Shown here in pieces: positions 26,254 through 35,951 of a stretch of DNA of 64,000 nucleotides. The number at the start of each line of letters is the position of its first letter. Positions within the stretch are counted from its first letter, which is position 1. The translations under genes were made by a program, and so were the position numbers. The notes under the pieces are model-generated. The model searched no databases and was not told the origin of the DNA. It saw nothing but the letters and a program-made list of their open reading frames with translations. The stretch is from the NCBI GenBank assembly GCA_017939795.1, contig JAGBAA010000092.1:1-64000 (forward strand), in the 5' to 3' direction. This DNA comes from Thermoguttaceae bacterium (GTDB lineage: Bacteria; Planctomycetota; Planctomycetia; Pirellulales; Thermoguttaceae).

Positions 26254-28566
26254 ATGAAGATCACACGCAAAGGGACTGCTGCGCGCATTTCCCGATTCAT
26301 GGGTATTTCCTTTCTTGCCGCACTTGGCGTTTCTGCCTGTCTGCCGGTAAATGCTGACGTCATCGAGAACGTCCTTCTTTCCGATGCCGGTCCGTATGTC
26401 GGTTCTGGAAACGATAACGGGTGGAAGGAATACGATCTGCGGGATCTTGAGCTTGGCGATAATTTTGCCGTGAATTTTACGCTCTCCTCGTTCACCAGCG
26501 ACCGTGTGAACGTGGCTTTAGCGCAGAGTTTTTCGGATGCCATCCGCGGTACGACGAAGGGATACTCCTGGTTCCTGCGCCGGGATACGACCTCCATTTC
26601 CCAATATCATTCTTCTACGAAGACGTCAAGCGGTGCCAATGATTACCGGAATGCCCTCCTTGGTCCGGGAAACACGCCGGTTTCCGCCGGTCAGGAACTG
26701 GATATTTCCATGGTCTTCAACACGAAGGACAATATTGTCTCGTACTACATCGACGACATTTACTACGGCTCGTTCACTCCAGACCGAACGCTGAGCGACC
26801 CGGCGAAATTCGATCCGTACTATCTGCGTCTTTCCGCGTATAATGGAACGCCGGAATTCACGAATATCCGCGTCGGGACTGCCGTCACGTTCACCGAGGC
26901 CGCCGCGTCGGGGAAATGGGCGGACACGGCCGTCTGGGGAAGTGCTCCGACCGCCGAGGGAAGCTACCGCATGATGGATGCCCATACGCTCACGCTCGAC
27001 ACGGCAGGTGCGAAAGCGAACAATCTCTCGCTCTGCGCCAATTCCGCCATGACGATCACCGAAGGTGCCGACCTGACGCTCGGTTCGACGTTCGTCGTGC
27101 AGAATGATGCGAAACTGAATCTCGCGGGAACGCTCACAGCCGGGAAAAACGCAAACATCAAAACGCTCGGCGTGACCGGGAAAAACGCGGCTCTGAACAG
27201 TACCGGCGAGATCCGCATCGGTGAGCTTCAGATGAATTCCGGGAACCGCCTCCTCATCTCCGGCGCGAGTGCCGTCGAACTGGATTCTGTCACGGGGACC
27301 GGTACGCTGGCGATCGGGAAGGACGCGAATTACAGTCTGACGGTCGATTCGCCGCTCACGGAAGGCTCGGTCCTGGAACTCGCCGGCGGAAAAATCACGG
27401 CAGATTTTGAAGGCCGACTGAATCACTACTACTATGAATCCGCGCAGAATGGAAACAATGACTCCGCCGATGACATTGCCGGAACGCTCGCCGACGGCAC
27501 GAACGGAGGCATTTTCAAGAATGCTGTCCCGAATCTTTCAAACATCATTTCCGGATACGAAGCCAACCGTCCTGTCGCGGAAGGAAGTATGCACCATGGT
27601 TCCACGAAACTCCAGGATGACTTTGCGCACGCCTGGTCGGGATACTTCACGCCGGATGAAACGGGAGCGTACTCACTCTGGACGACTTCGGACGACTGGA
27701 CCTGGGTCCTGGTCGACCTGAATCAGAACGGCATTTTTGAAAAAAATGAATGCCTTGCGGGCGGTTCATGCGTCGTCAGCAATGCGTCGGTCGACCTGAC
27801 TGCCGGAGAATCTTACGCCATGATGTTCACCTTCACGGAACGCGGCGGTTCGGAGTACTGGCGTTTCCAGGTCGGTACCGGGACTGTGGACGCCAACACT
27901 TCGAAAGACGTCCTGATCAGCGATAATTCCGGCTCGTGGAGCCTCGCGAAATCGCTGGATTACTCGAAGATCGACCTTTCCGTTACGGACGCCGGATCCG
28001 AAATGGAACTCAACACGCCGAAAGCGGCCTTCAAATCCCTCACGATGACCGATGGTTCCGACCTGACCGTTTCCGGGACCGCACAGCGTGTGGAAGTCGG
28101 GAACCTCACCAGCGCCGCCGCCGAGATCGACGCCCCCGGAAAAACGCTGGCAGTCTCCAATCTGGAACTGACTCAGGAAGCGAATGCGGAAAGCGTCTTC
28201 GCACTCAACGGCGATCTGGAACTGATGGACGGCGCACACGTTTTCTTTGACCTGACGGACAGCGATGCGGAATTCATGGACATCCTCGGCGATCTGGCCC
28301 TTGCGGGGGACGTGACCTTCCAGATCGAAGGTGAAATGGGACTCCGACGTGCCAACCTGATGGAGATCCATGGAACGCTTGACGGCAATACGCTCTCGAG
28401 TATCGCGCTGGTCAGCGATTCCCTCTATGATGTGTACCTCGGCTTCGAAAACGGGATGCTCTACGCAGACATCGGCGTTCCGGAACCGGGAACCTGCACG
28501 CTCCTGATCCTCGGTACGTTCGGTATCCTCGGTCTCGTACGCCGGAATCGAAAGAGTAGAAAATAG
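26254..28566 (+). CDS. PEP-CTERM surface protein with PA14-like domain
   Basis: 770 aa from the ATG at 26254; GGAG lies six bases upstream, which favours it over the ATG at 26242. A long-type signal peptide ends near PVNADV. The first ~190 residues look like a lectin/laminin-G-like sandwich (NIVSYYIDDIYYGSF). Passenger-type strand repeats of the autotransporter/PEP-CTERM style follow (SAMTITEGADLTLGS, KTLAVSNLELTQ). Around residues 410-555 there is a PA14-like block (HAWSGYFTPDETGAYSLWTTSDDWTWVLVD). The C-terminus is a PEP-CTERM sorting tag: VPEPGT, a hydrophobic helix and RRNRKSRK. Such proteins are processed by an exosortase and displayed or secreted, often with exopolysaccharide. No exosortase gene is in the window. 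Confidence 0.93.
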   Translation: MKITRKGTAARISRFMGISFLAALGVSACLPVNADVIENVLLSDAGPYVGSGNDNGWKEYDLRDLELGDNFAVNFTLSSFTSDRVNVALAQSFSDAIRGTTKGYSWFLRRDTTSISQYHSSTKTSSGANDYRNALLGPGNTPVSAGQELDISMVFNTKDNIVSYYIDDIYYGSFTPDRTLSDPAKFDPYYLRLSAYNGTPEFTNIRVGTAVTFTEAAASGKWADTAVWGSAPTAEGSYRMMDAHTLTLDTAGAKANNLSLCANSAMTITEGADLTLGSTFVVQNDAKLNLAGTLTAGKNANIKTLGVTGKNAALNSTGEIRIGELQMNSGNRLLISGASAVELDSVTGTGTLAIGKDANYSLTVDSPLTEGSVLELAGGKITADFEGRLNHYYYESAQNGNNDSADDIAGTLADGTNGGIFKNAVPNLSNIISGYEANRPVAEGSMHHGSTKLQDDFAHAWSGYFTPDETGAYSLWTTSDDWTWVLVDLNQNGIFEKNECLAGGSCVVSNASVDLTAGESYAMMFTFTERGGSEYWRFQVGTGTVDANTSKDVLISDNSGSWSLAKSLDYSKIDLSVTDAGSEMELNTPKAAFKSLTMTDGSDLTVSGTAQRVEVGNLTSAAAEIDAPGKTLAVSNLELTQEANAESVFALNGDLELMDGAHVFFDLTDSDAEFMDILGDLALAGDVTFQIEGEMGLRRANLMEIHGTLDGNTLSSIALVSDSLYDVYLGFENGMLYADIGVPEPGTCTLLILGTFGILGLVRRNRKSRK

Positions 28567-28589
28567 GCGCTTTCAGCTTGCGTTCCTCC

Positions 28590-28795
28590 TCTCGTGTGAT
28601 TCTGCGCTCCTCTGTGTGATCTTAGCGATGGGACCTGTCGGCGAAAGGTCCCACGCGCGGCGGCACTCTTCGAGAGCCGTCTGGCTGCCCGCAAAGAGGT
28701 CAAGGCAGTGAGAGGGAAACATTTTGAAATCGTTTCCCTCTCAGACTCTCCCTTCAAAAACTTTTTGATGTTTTGGTGTTTCTGTATTTTTCGTG
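28590..28795 (-). repeat. Interspersed hairpin element, copy R4
   Basis: Reverse copy between two convergent genes. GGCGAAAGGTCCCACGCGCG module (28639-28658), mini-hairpin GGCACTCTTCGAGAGCC (28661-28677), hairpin GAGAGGGAAAC/GTTTCCCTCTC (28710-28742) and the CTTCAAAAACTTTTTGATG arm (28752-28770). Confidence 0.9.
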
Positions 28796-28808
28796 GTGGA
28801 ATCGATAC

Positions 28809-31232
28809 TCAGTTCCCGGAGGAATTATTTTTCCTCTTCCGGCTGGTCTCAAATTTCCCCGTCTCAGTCTCCAGTTTCTGCCAGAACGGATTCTGCCGGT
28901 CGCCGCGGGTCCGGACATCTTCCAGAAGAATACGCAGATCCGGTTTCGTGTCGCGCGGAACACGGACTTTTTTCCCGTTGACGAGGAAATTGATCGGCTG
29001 TTCAAAATCGAGCATGGAGGGTCCGACCCAGAACGTCACTTTCCCGGTCGGGACGTTGACTTTCAGAGTGTTGACCGACGGGATCAGTTCTGCAGAGATC
29101 TTAGCCGGGATCGCGCCGCGGACGGGGAACTGCGCGGGAAGGACGATCGAATTCGGCGGGAGCGTTTCGACGTCGACCCACCAGAAAAAATCATCCCACG
29201 GCCGCATCGTGCGGACTTCGAATTTTTCGGGGTAGAAATTACGTTTCTTGCGTTCCATCCAGTCAAAGAGGCGCAGAAGTTCATCAGAAAACGGCTCGTG
29301 TCCGCGTCCCAGAAATTCCGCGACGGTCAGATCGTATCCATGGAGCGAGTAGCGGGAAAGCACGTTGGAGTTTCTGCTAAGTATCTGATTGTCCAGAGCA
29401 CCGCAGATGAAGTAGATCGGCAGTCGGCGAGCATTGGACCAATACAGATTGCAGTATTTGTCCGCGTGTGCCGAGATCGGGATCAGGCCGGCCCACAGGT
29501 CGGGGTGAGCGCATCCAATATCCCATGCCGCGTCGCCCCCTTCGAAATGTCCGGAAAGAAAGACTCTGTCCGTGTCGATCGAGAATCGCTGCGTCACGTG
29601 GTGCAGAACGTTCAGGACTGCCGCGTGTTCACGTGCCGAGTACTCGTACTCGCGCTGATCTTTGTTCATCCAGTCTACCGAAATGACGATGTAGCCGTTT
29701 CTGCCTGCCTGACCGTAACGGAAACCTTTGGGGTTGAAGCTCCCCGTCCACCATTCCATTTCCTTCAGCGGGTCGTCAGTTTCGCCATGAAGGCAGAGGA
29801 TCGCCGGATAGAGCCGGAGCGGATCGTATTCCAGCGGAAGCTGGACCCAGTACCGGATCGGCTGTTCATCGACGGTGGAAGGGGTCTGAAGGCGAAAGAA
29901 ACCGTCCTTTCCCTGCCATTCGTCCTTTCCGACACGCACCGGCGGCTTCATGTGCGAGAGGATCGCCGAAACGATCTTCACCGACCCGGCTTCTTCCTGC
30001 CGGAATCTGCGGAACGCCTCTTCGCGGGCCAGGTCGCTTTCCGCCTCCATGTAGTTCTGGATCAGTTCCCGGACACGCACAGCCGAGACTGCCGTCACGA
30101 GCCGATCCACGGCATTTTTGCTCCCCATCAGCCAGCAGGTGACTGCGAGAGCCGTCCGCTGCTGAACGTCCACTCCGTCCACGTCCATCATCGACTCAAA
30201 CGCCTCCATGCGCGGAAGCGTCGCGTAGTTCACCGATTCCAGGATCTCCACGAGCACCGGTTTCAGGGTCTCGCGCGTCTGTTCGTCCTGGAGTTCCTTC
30301 CAGCATTTCTGGATCCCGGCGATGAGCTTTTCGATCCGTTCGTCCATCGCGGTGAATTCCTTCTTCATGTCGTCGACCTGAATGAGCGTTTCGCCCGCGA
30401 CGCCTTTCGCCGGGAACTGCGCGAGCATTTCCTGAACCAGCGTGTACTGTCCTTTCGACTGCCGGAATTTCAGCTCGTTGAGCGCACGTTTTGCCGAGAG
30501 CTGACGCACGATCGCCAATGTCGGCGCAAGTTTCTTTTTGACCGATTCCGCATCCTCGCCGTCCGCCTGCTGAATGACCCGGTTCAGTTCATACGCCGCC
30601 AGCTCATACCGTTCCGCCTGAATGAAAAACCGTGCGATCTTCTGCGCCGCTTCCAGTTCCGACCCCTTACAGAGACGGATCGCCTGTTTTCGAAGAATGG
30701 GGAGCAGCTGCTCGACCGGAATGTTCGTCGTCGCGATGCGCATATCCCAGATGAAGTTCGTGCATTCGATCTTCGTCCAGAACGGCGTGATCTCAGTGAT
30801 GCACTGGATGATGTCCCGCGGTCCCTGCATCGTCGCCATCTGGATGGTCCGGCGTCCAAATTCGTCGAACGGCTCCTCTTTCAAAAGAAGTCCCATTCCC
30901 TGGATCGCAGGTCCGCTTTCGAGGATCTTCTGCCGAAGGATGAATTTCTCCGGAATGACCTCCAGCTCGGAATTTGAAAAAACGTCCGCGACCTGTTTTC
31001 TCGGTACGTATGTCCGGCGCAGATCGTCGTCGAGAAAGACGATATTCAGCGGTACGATCTGCGATTCCGGACTCGCGTACTGCGGCAGGTCGCCGAATTT
31101 CGGAAGCATCCCCTCCCGTCCGAGCAGATGTCTGCCGTCCTTGAGCAGAATGTCGGTCGCGCCGGCCTCCGTACTCATCCAAAAGCCGCAAAATGCCGTC
31201 AGCAAAAAAATAAAAGCTGCATGGATCTTCAT
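28809..31232 (-). CDS. Secreted protein with helical repeats and esterase-like domain lacking the nucleophile serine
   Basis: 807 aa from the ATG at 31232, which starts a signal peptide (MKIHAAFIFLLTAFCGFWM); the open frame extends 35 codons further but not as a signal. The first ~450 residues are mostly helical and repeat-like. From about 475 an alpha/beta-hydrolase of the PHB-depolymerase/esterase type appears: LYPAILCLHGETDDP, then DRVFLSGHFEGGDAAWDIG, then GALDNQ and GRGHEPF, which supply candidate acid and histidine. The nucleophile elbow should read GHSxGG; here residue 563 is Phe (codon at 29544-29546), so the catalytic Ser is missing by one base (TTC versus TCC). It may be an inactive ligand-binding relative. 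It has a Lys/Asn-rich C-terminus and is convergent with the PEP-CTERM gene. Confidence 0.9.
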   Translation of the reverse strand: MKIHAAFIFLLTAFCGFWMSTEAGATDILLKDGRHLLGREGMLPKFGDLPQYASPESQIVPLNIVFLDDDLRRTYVPRKQVADVFSNSELEVIPEKFILRQKILESGPAIQGMGLLLKEEPFDEFGRRTIQMATMQGPRDIIQCITEITPFWTKIECTNFIWDMRIATTNIPVEQLLPILRKQAIRLCKGSELEAAQKIARFFIQAERYELAAYELNRVIQQADGEDAESVKKKLAPTLAIVRQLSAKRALNELKFRQSKGQYTLVQEMLAQFPAKGVAGETLIQVDDMKKEFTAMDERIEKLIAGIQKCWKELQDEQTRETLKPVLVEILESVNYATLPRMEAFESMMDVDGVDVQQRTALAVTCWLMGSKNAVDRLVTAVSAVRVRELIQNYMEAESDLAREEAFRRFRQEEAGSVKIVSAILSHMKPPVRVGKDEWQGKDGFFRLQTPSTVDEQPIRYWVQLPLEYDPLRLYPAILCLHGETDDPLKEMEWWTGSFNPKGFRYGQAGRNGYIVISVDWMNKDQREYEYSAREHAAVLNVLHHVTQRFSIDTDRVFLSGHFEGGDAAWDIGCAHPDLWAGLIPISAHADKYCNLYWSNARRLPIYFICGALDNQILSRNSNVLSRYSLHGYDLTVAEFLGRGHEPFSDELLRLFDWMERKKRNFYPEKFEVRTMRPWDDFFWWVDVETLPPNSIVLPAQFPVRGAIPAKISAELIPSVNTLKVNVPTGKVTFWVGPSMLDFEQPINFLVNGKKVRVPRDTKPDLRILLEDVRTRGDRQNPFWQKLETETGKFETSRKRKNNSSGN

Positions 31233-31369
31233 GATTTCTGAGTCGGAAAATGGTTGGGAAATGATTTCGGGAGTCCGGAATAAAACAGGACAAAAAAGGG
31301 ACTCTTTTTGCTGAGTATAGCGAAAATCGTTCCTCAAGTCAAGAAAGTTCCTGCGATTTCATCCGAAAA

Positions 31370-31660
31370 AAAGACAAAAAAGCCAAACATCAAAAAGTTT
31401 TCGAAAGCTTCGAGCTGCGGCGGGCGGACTGCGCTTCCGCGCACAGGCAAAAACCCGTTCCCGTTGGTTAGCGGACGTTTGCGTCCTCTCTGCAAAACCT
31501 TCACGCCTCGGCGCAAAAAAGGATCCCACGCGCGACGGCACACTGCGAGAGCCGTCCGGCTGCCCGTCATGGCATGAATGGCTGAGGGGGAAACATTTTG
31601 GAAATCGTTTCCCTCTCAAACTCTCCTTTCAAAAACTTTTAAATATTTCCTAAACTCTTT
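31370..31660 (-). repeat. Interspersed hairpin element, copy R5
   Basis: It lies between two divergent genes, unlike most copies. It begins with CATCAAAAAGTTTTCGAAAG (31388-31407), then GAGCTGCGGCGGGCGGACTG and AACCCGTTCCCGTTGGTTAG, a reverse GGATCCCACGCGCGACGGCAC module, hairpin GAGGGGGAAAC/GTTTCCCTCTC (31584-31617) and the CTTTCAAAAACTTTT arm at its end. Inverted terminal arms are visible. Bases 31661-31893 are AT-rich and must hold the guaB promoter; a candidate TAATAT -10 is near 31795. Confidence 0.85.
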
Positions 31661-31893
31661 TTGGGGATGTTTGAGCGTTCTGGATTTTCTGATTGACGCA
31701 GTTCTTTAGAATATTTTGGTTTTTTCTTAAAAAAAAAGAAAAAAAACGGTAAAATTTCCACCGCCCCCCCTTCTAATTTTTCGTGTTTGAGCATAATATT
31801 AGAGGGAACTACTTTAAAGAGTGTGCCAGGACTGCTCTATACCTGACGCACCCTATTTTCATTCTGGATCGCCTTCATTTAAGGAGAGTTTTT

Positions 31894-33357
31894 ATGGAAA
31901 ACAAAATTCATTATCGCGGGATCACGTTTGATGACGTTCTTCTCGAACCGCGCTACAGCGAACTGGTCCCTTCGGAAGTTGACGTCACGACGAAACTGAC
32001 CAGACGCATCCATTTGAACATTCCGATCCTCAGCTCTCCGATGGATACCGTGACGGAAAGTGCCATGGCTATCGCTTTGGCGCAGGAAGGCGGTTTGGGC
32101 ATCATCCATAAAAATCTCTCTATTGCCGACCAGGTGACGGAAGTCATCAAGGTGAAACGTACTGCGAACGGCATCATCAACAATCCGGCGACGCTTCATC
32201 CGGACGCGACAGCCGCCGACGCTCGCCAGATGATGGATACGCACCGTGTTTCCGGCATTCCGGTCGTTCTGGAAAACGGTCATCTCGAAGGGATCATCAC
32301 GCGCCGCGACCTCCGTTTTCTCGAAGATCTGAGTGTTTCAGTCAGCGAAGTAATGACGAAAGATCACCTTGTAACGGCTACGGGGAGTGTAACGCTTGCG
32401 GAAGCTGAGAAAATTTTAATGGAAAAAAAGGTGGAGAAACTCCTCCTGGTTGACGATAATTATATATTGACGGGACTGATCACGATCAAGGACATTGATA
32501 TGCAGCGCAGCAATCCGCTTGCCTGCAAAGATGAACTTGGCCGTCTCCGTGTCGGCGCCGCGGTCGGAGTGCACGATTACGAACGTGTTGAGACGCTGGT
32601 TTCGACGGGAGTTGACATTCTGGTGCTCGACAGTGCGCACGGTCATTCCAAAAACGTATTGGAAACGGTTCGCCGCATCAAAAAAGATTGGGATATTGAT
32701 GTGATCGTGGGCAACATTGCGACGGCAGAGGCTGCAAAAGACCTCATCGCCGCCGGCGCAGACGCCATCAAGGTCGGTATCGGTCCAGGCTCGATCTGCA
32801 CGACGCGTGTCGTGTCGGGCGTTGGTGTTCCGCAGATCTCTGCGATCTACAACGTGGCGCAGGCCGCGGCGGGAACAGACGTTTCGATCATCGCAGACGG
32901 CGGTATCCGCTATTCGGGAGACATCACGAAGGCGCTTGCCGCTGGTGCACACGTCGTCATGCTTGGCGGACTTCTCGCAGGATTGGAAGAGAGTCCGGGA
33001 AGCAAAGTGTTCTATCAGGGCCGTCAGTTCAAGGCATATCGCGGAATGGGTTCGCTGGGCGCGATGGTTCGCGGCTCGAGCGAGCGTTACCGTCAGACGA
33101 AAGCCGGACCGGACAAACTCGTGCCGGAAGGCGTCGAAGGACGGGTCCCGTACCGCGGAACGCTTGGACCGTTTGTGTATCAGCTTGTAGGGGGGCTTCG
33201 AGCTGGTATGGGTTATTGCGGAACCAGAAATATTGAAGAACTGCGCAGGGATGCCCGGTTCGTTCAGATTTCTCCGGCTACTGTTCGGGAGAATCATCCT
33301 CATGACATCAAAATTACGCAGGAAGCTCCAAACTACAATTCAGAGGATAACGGCTGA
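31894..33357 (+). CDS. guaB: Inosine-5'-monophosphate dehydrogenase
   Basis: 487 aa from the ATG at 31894, which has AAGGAGAG seven bases upstream; the 37 codons before it are open but not conserved. Family motifs in order: [40 protein letters not shown], two CBS domains (about 95-205), the substrate/active-site loop [20 protein letters not shown] with the catalytic Cys, [18 protein letters not shown], and the flap region [11 protein letters not shown]. It oxidises IMP to XMP with NAD+, the committed step of GMP synthesis in the cytoplasm. The length is normal. Its 3' end overlaps the next gene by 56 bases. Confidence 0.97.
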   Translation: MENKIHYRGITFDDVLLEPRYSELVPSEVDVTTKLTRRIHLNIPILSSPMDTVTESAMAIALAQEGGLGIIHKNLSIADQVTEVIKVKRTANGIINNPATLHPDATAADARQMMDTHRVSGIPVVLENGHLEGIITRRDLRFLEDLSVSVSEVMTKDHLVTATGSVTLAEAEKILMEKKVEKLLLVDDNYILTGLITIKDIDMQRSNPLACKDELGRLRVGAAVGVHDYERVETLVSTGVDILVLDSAHGHSKNVLETVRRIKKDWDIDVIVGNIATAEAAKDLIAAGADAIKVGIGPGSICTTRVVSGVGVPQISAIYNVAQAAAGTDVSIIADGGIRYSGDITKALAAGAHVVMLGGLLAGLEESPGSKVFYQGRQFKAYRGMGSLGAMVRGSSERYRQTKAGPDKLVPEGVEGRVPYRGTLGPFVYQLVGGLRAGMGYCGTRNIEELRRDARFVQISPATVRENHPHDIKITQEAPNYNSEDNG

Positions 33358-34870
33358 TCCTCACGCACGTTTCGGCAGACAGGAAGTCTGTCGGGCAGCC
33401 GTTCTGTTTTCGGCGGTTCTTTCCGCCGGTATTGCGGGTGCGGATACTCGGTTTGTCCGCCCCGTCGCCTATCAGCAGGATCCGTCTGCTGCGGGAAATG
33501 TGCCCGTTGTGCGCATCGATTCCGTGCAGGCGGAAACGCGAAACACGGTCGTTCCGGTCTCGTATACGGTACCGGCGGCCCGGTCTGAAAATGTAAATTT
33601 CGGAGGACGCGGGACCTCCTCGACTGTCTCGCCGTCCTCTTCTGATCCTTCATTGAAGTGGGTCTCTGTCAACTCGCCCGAAGCGCGTTCCATGCAGGGA
33701 AAATCCGCTTCTGCTCCAGTTTCGGACGCCGGATCTGCGAAAACGGCATCGTCAGCACTTTCGGGGATCCGTATCTCCGGACAGGCGGTTCCGGTTTCGG
33801 CAGTGGAAAAGAAGGATACCGGAACGCTCGTGACTCCGATCCCAGCCGTAATGCCGCGATATTCCCGCGTACGTCTGACCTCGGGAGAAGATGCCGGTCT
33901 GGATCTGGATTCGCTCGGCAGTCTGGATGATCTGGAAGCGGAGAACGTGGATGCGAAAGCGGCAGATGCGAAAGCTCCGGCGGAAAATGAAGATCTTGCG
34001 GAACAGCTCCTTCCTGAGGCGGAAGATGCTTCGCCGATGCTGCCTGCCGGTGAAAATGGGGCTGATCTGGATCTGAACGGTTCGGAAACGGAACCTCTGG
34101 CGATGCCGGAAGAGAGTCTTGTTGAGGGATCGATACAGAATGAAGAAACATCGGATGCCGATGACGCGCAGATTCCGGGAGCGATTGGAAATGAAAAGGA
34201 AAGTACGCTGGAACAGGGGGGCCTGAACCAGAATACGAACGCGCCGAAAAACGGAACCGATGTTTTGAATGCCGTGCCGGAGATCACTTCTGAAGAAACT
34301 CCGAGCCTGATGGCGGAACCCGCTCGTCCTGAAGTACCGACGATGCTTCCCGGACCGGAAGAAAATCGGGAGCTGACGGAGAGCTTCACGACGCGCCAGG
34401 TCGACGAAAGCGACTACGACATGCCGTGCGAGAGCAGCGAGCCGATGCACCGGATCACGGAGATCACGAACGACATCGAGCTTCACGACACGAAGATCGT
34501 GCCGAAATCCTGCCCGCTCGCCGCGCCGAACGAAGCATTCCCGGCCCGTGAATTTGCCGGTACGAACATGACGTGGACCGCGTCGAACCTCTGCCATAAT
34601 CCGCTTTATTTTGAGCAGCCGTCCCTGGAACGTTACGGACACACCATCGGTCCGCTTCAGCCGGTGCTCTCCGGGGCGCAGTTCCTCGCGACGATCCCGT
34701 ATCTTCCGATGCTCGCGGCCATCGATCCGCCGAACGAATGCCAGTACTCGCTGGGCTACTATCGACCGGGGAGCTGTGCTCCGCGGAAATGGAGTCCCAT
34801 CCCGTACTCGACGCGCGGCGCGATCGTCGAAGGGGGCGTCGCCACCGCACTGGTCTTCCTCATTCCGTAG
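33302..34870 (+). CDS. Secreted planctomycete-type protein with low-complexity middle and conserved C-terminal domain
   Basis: 522 aa from the ATG at 33302. That start lies inside guaB and gives a long basic n-region followed by a signal peptide ([17 protein letters not shown]). A weak GGGAGA site precedes it. Residues about 45-340 are low-complexity, Ser/Ala- then Glu/Asp/Asn-rich. The last ~150 residues form a compact domain with [37 protein letters not shown] and [18 protein letters not shown], ending [11 protein letters not shown] recognise this C-terminal pattern from uncharacterised secreted planctomycete proteins but know no function. Paired Cys (CHN, CQY, CAP) suggest disulfides. Overlap with guaB implies translational coupling or read-through, although the functions look unrelated. 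Confidence 0.88.
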   Translation: MTSKLRRKLQTTIQRITADPHARFGRQEVCRAAVLFSAVLSAGIAGADTRFVRPVAYQQDPSAAGNVPVVRIDSVQAETRNTVVPVSYTVPAARSENVNFGGRGTSSTVSPSSSDPSLKWVSVNSPEARSMQGKSASAPVSDAGSAKTASSALSGIRISGQAVPVSAVEKKDTGTLVTPIPAVMPRYSRVRLTSGEDAGLDLDSLGSLDDLEAENVDAKAADAKAPAENEDLAEQLLPEAEDASPMLPAGENGADLDLNGSETEPLAMPEESLVEGSIQNEETSDADDAQIPGAIGNEKESTLEQGGLNQNTNAPKNGTDVLNAVPEITSEETPSLMAEPARPEVPTMLPGPEENRELTESFTTRQVDESDYDMPCESSEPMHRITEITNDIELHDTKIVPKSCPLAAPNEAFPAREFAGTNMTWTASNLCHNPLYFEQPSLERYGHTIGPLQPVLSGAQFLATIPYLPMLAAIDPPNECQYSLGYYRPGSCAPRKWSPIPYSTRGAIVEGGVATALVFLIP

Positions 34871-35029
34871 TGAAGGCAGAGAAGACCGAAGAATCCGTCG
34901 TGTAAACCCAGGAGCCGCCGACTTTTCGGGGCCGGTGACTCCGCGAGATACCAAAACTTGATTTTTCATACCACAAACGGAAAAACGGACGGAGGGATCT
35001 GCCCGTTTTTTCGTTTAACGGAGTACCAA

Positions 35030-35395
35030 TTCTACCACTGAAGACATCCAAACACAAAAGCATCAAGGTTTTGAAAAAGGAGTCCAGAGGGAAAAACGAT
35101 TTCCCAAATGTTTCTCCCTCTCGGCCGTTCATGCCATAACGGGCAGGCCGCGAGCCGAGGCGGGCGGAGTGCATTCCCGCGTACAGACACGGATCCGCTT
35201 ACGATGTTCGCTCTGCTGAATTTTATGAGTTGACGAAATGACCAACGGGAACGGATCCATGCTCTCGCGCGAAAGTGCCATTCGCAGCCGCTCGTACCGG
35301 CTCGTGCACAGGACTTTTCGTCAATTGATCTCACCTCCGTGTTTTTTCGCACATTCTGTGCATTTCGTGTCAGGATCCCGTCCCGTCATTTTTTC
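35030..35395 (+). repeat. Interspersed hairpin element, long copy R6
   Basis: ACACAAAAGCATCAAGGTTTT arm (about 35052-35072), hairpin AGAGGGAAAAAC/GTTTCTCCCTCT-like (35086-35121), GAGCCGAGGCGGGCGGAGTG, ACGGATCCGCTTACGATGTT, CTGAATTTTATGAGTTGACG, GACCAACGGGAACGGATCC and a CGTGTTTTTTCGCACATTCT end module (35340-35359). From about 35150 it is close to copy R8 over ~250 bases. Confidence 0.85.
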
Positions 35396-35951
35396 TTTTT
35401 CCCCTTCCGTGAGCTTGTGTCTCTTCTATGCAGTCTGTGGTAAGATCGGAGCTGGTTCGGTACGCGCCTTCCGGAAGAGTCAGAAAAACTGACCGCCCGT
35501 TTCGGGTTCTGTTTGTGCGGACTATGGCGGTCGTGCAAGAGGCGCAAACCTGAAATTCTGCAAAAACGCGAAAAAATCGCAAAAACCGCTTGCGTTTTTT
35601 CAAATTTGGGGGAAAATAGAAAGACTTCCCATTCGTTTTCCGAAAAAACCAGGTCCATTCGGCAGGCGCGTACTGTTCGCGTTGCGATTTCTGCCGTGGA
35701 AACCTCAAAAGAGACTCCAAAGTTCATTGATTTTAAACGCGAAAAACACCCAAAGAAACGAAAAACTCGAAACGGATTTTAAAATTTTTAGATCACTTCG
35801 TAAATCCTGCGTTATTTCGTGATTTTCGCGTTGAAAGATCCCTTTCCGTGTTTTCCATCTTCGAAATCCGGTCGGGATCGCAATGTACGCAGACCGCGCA
35901 GTTTCCGAATGGTCCCCAAACCAGACCCAATTTTCAAAATTCCTCAAAATC
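35396..35951. other. Intergenic region, no gene recognised
   Basis: Between element R6 and the acidic secreted protein gene. Open frames of 89 codons (plus) and 113-116 codons (minus) overlap here but lack ribosome sites, family motifs and sensible composition. CTGTGGTAAGATC (about 35438-35450) resembles CTGTGGTAAAATC beside copy R1, so the repeat family may extend slightly into this region. Confidence 0.5.

Noticed and set aside
28773-30977. 734-codon plus-strand ORF
   Set aside because: Antisense to the esterase-like gene, which has a signal peptide and recognisable fold.
35386-35782. Overlapping ORFs of 89-116 codons on both strands
   Set aside because: No start signals, no motifs, and they partly cover repeat element R6.
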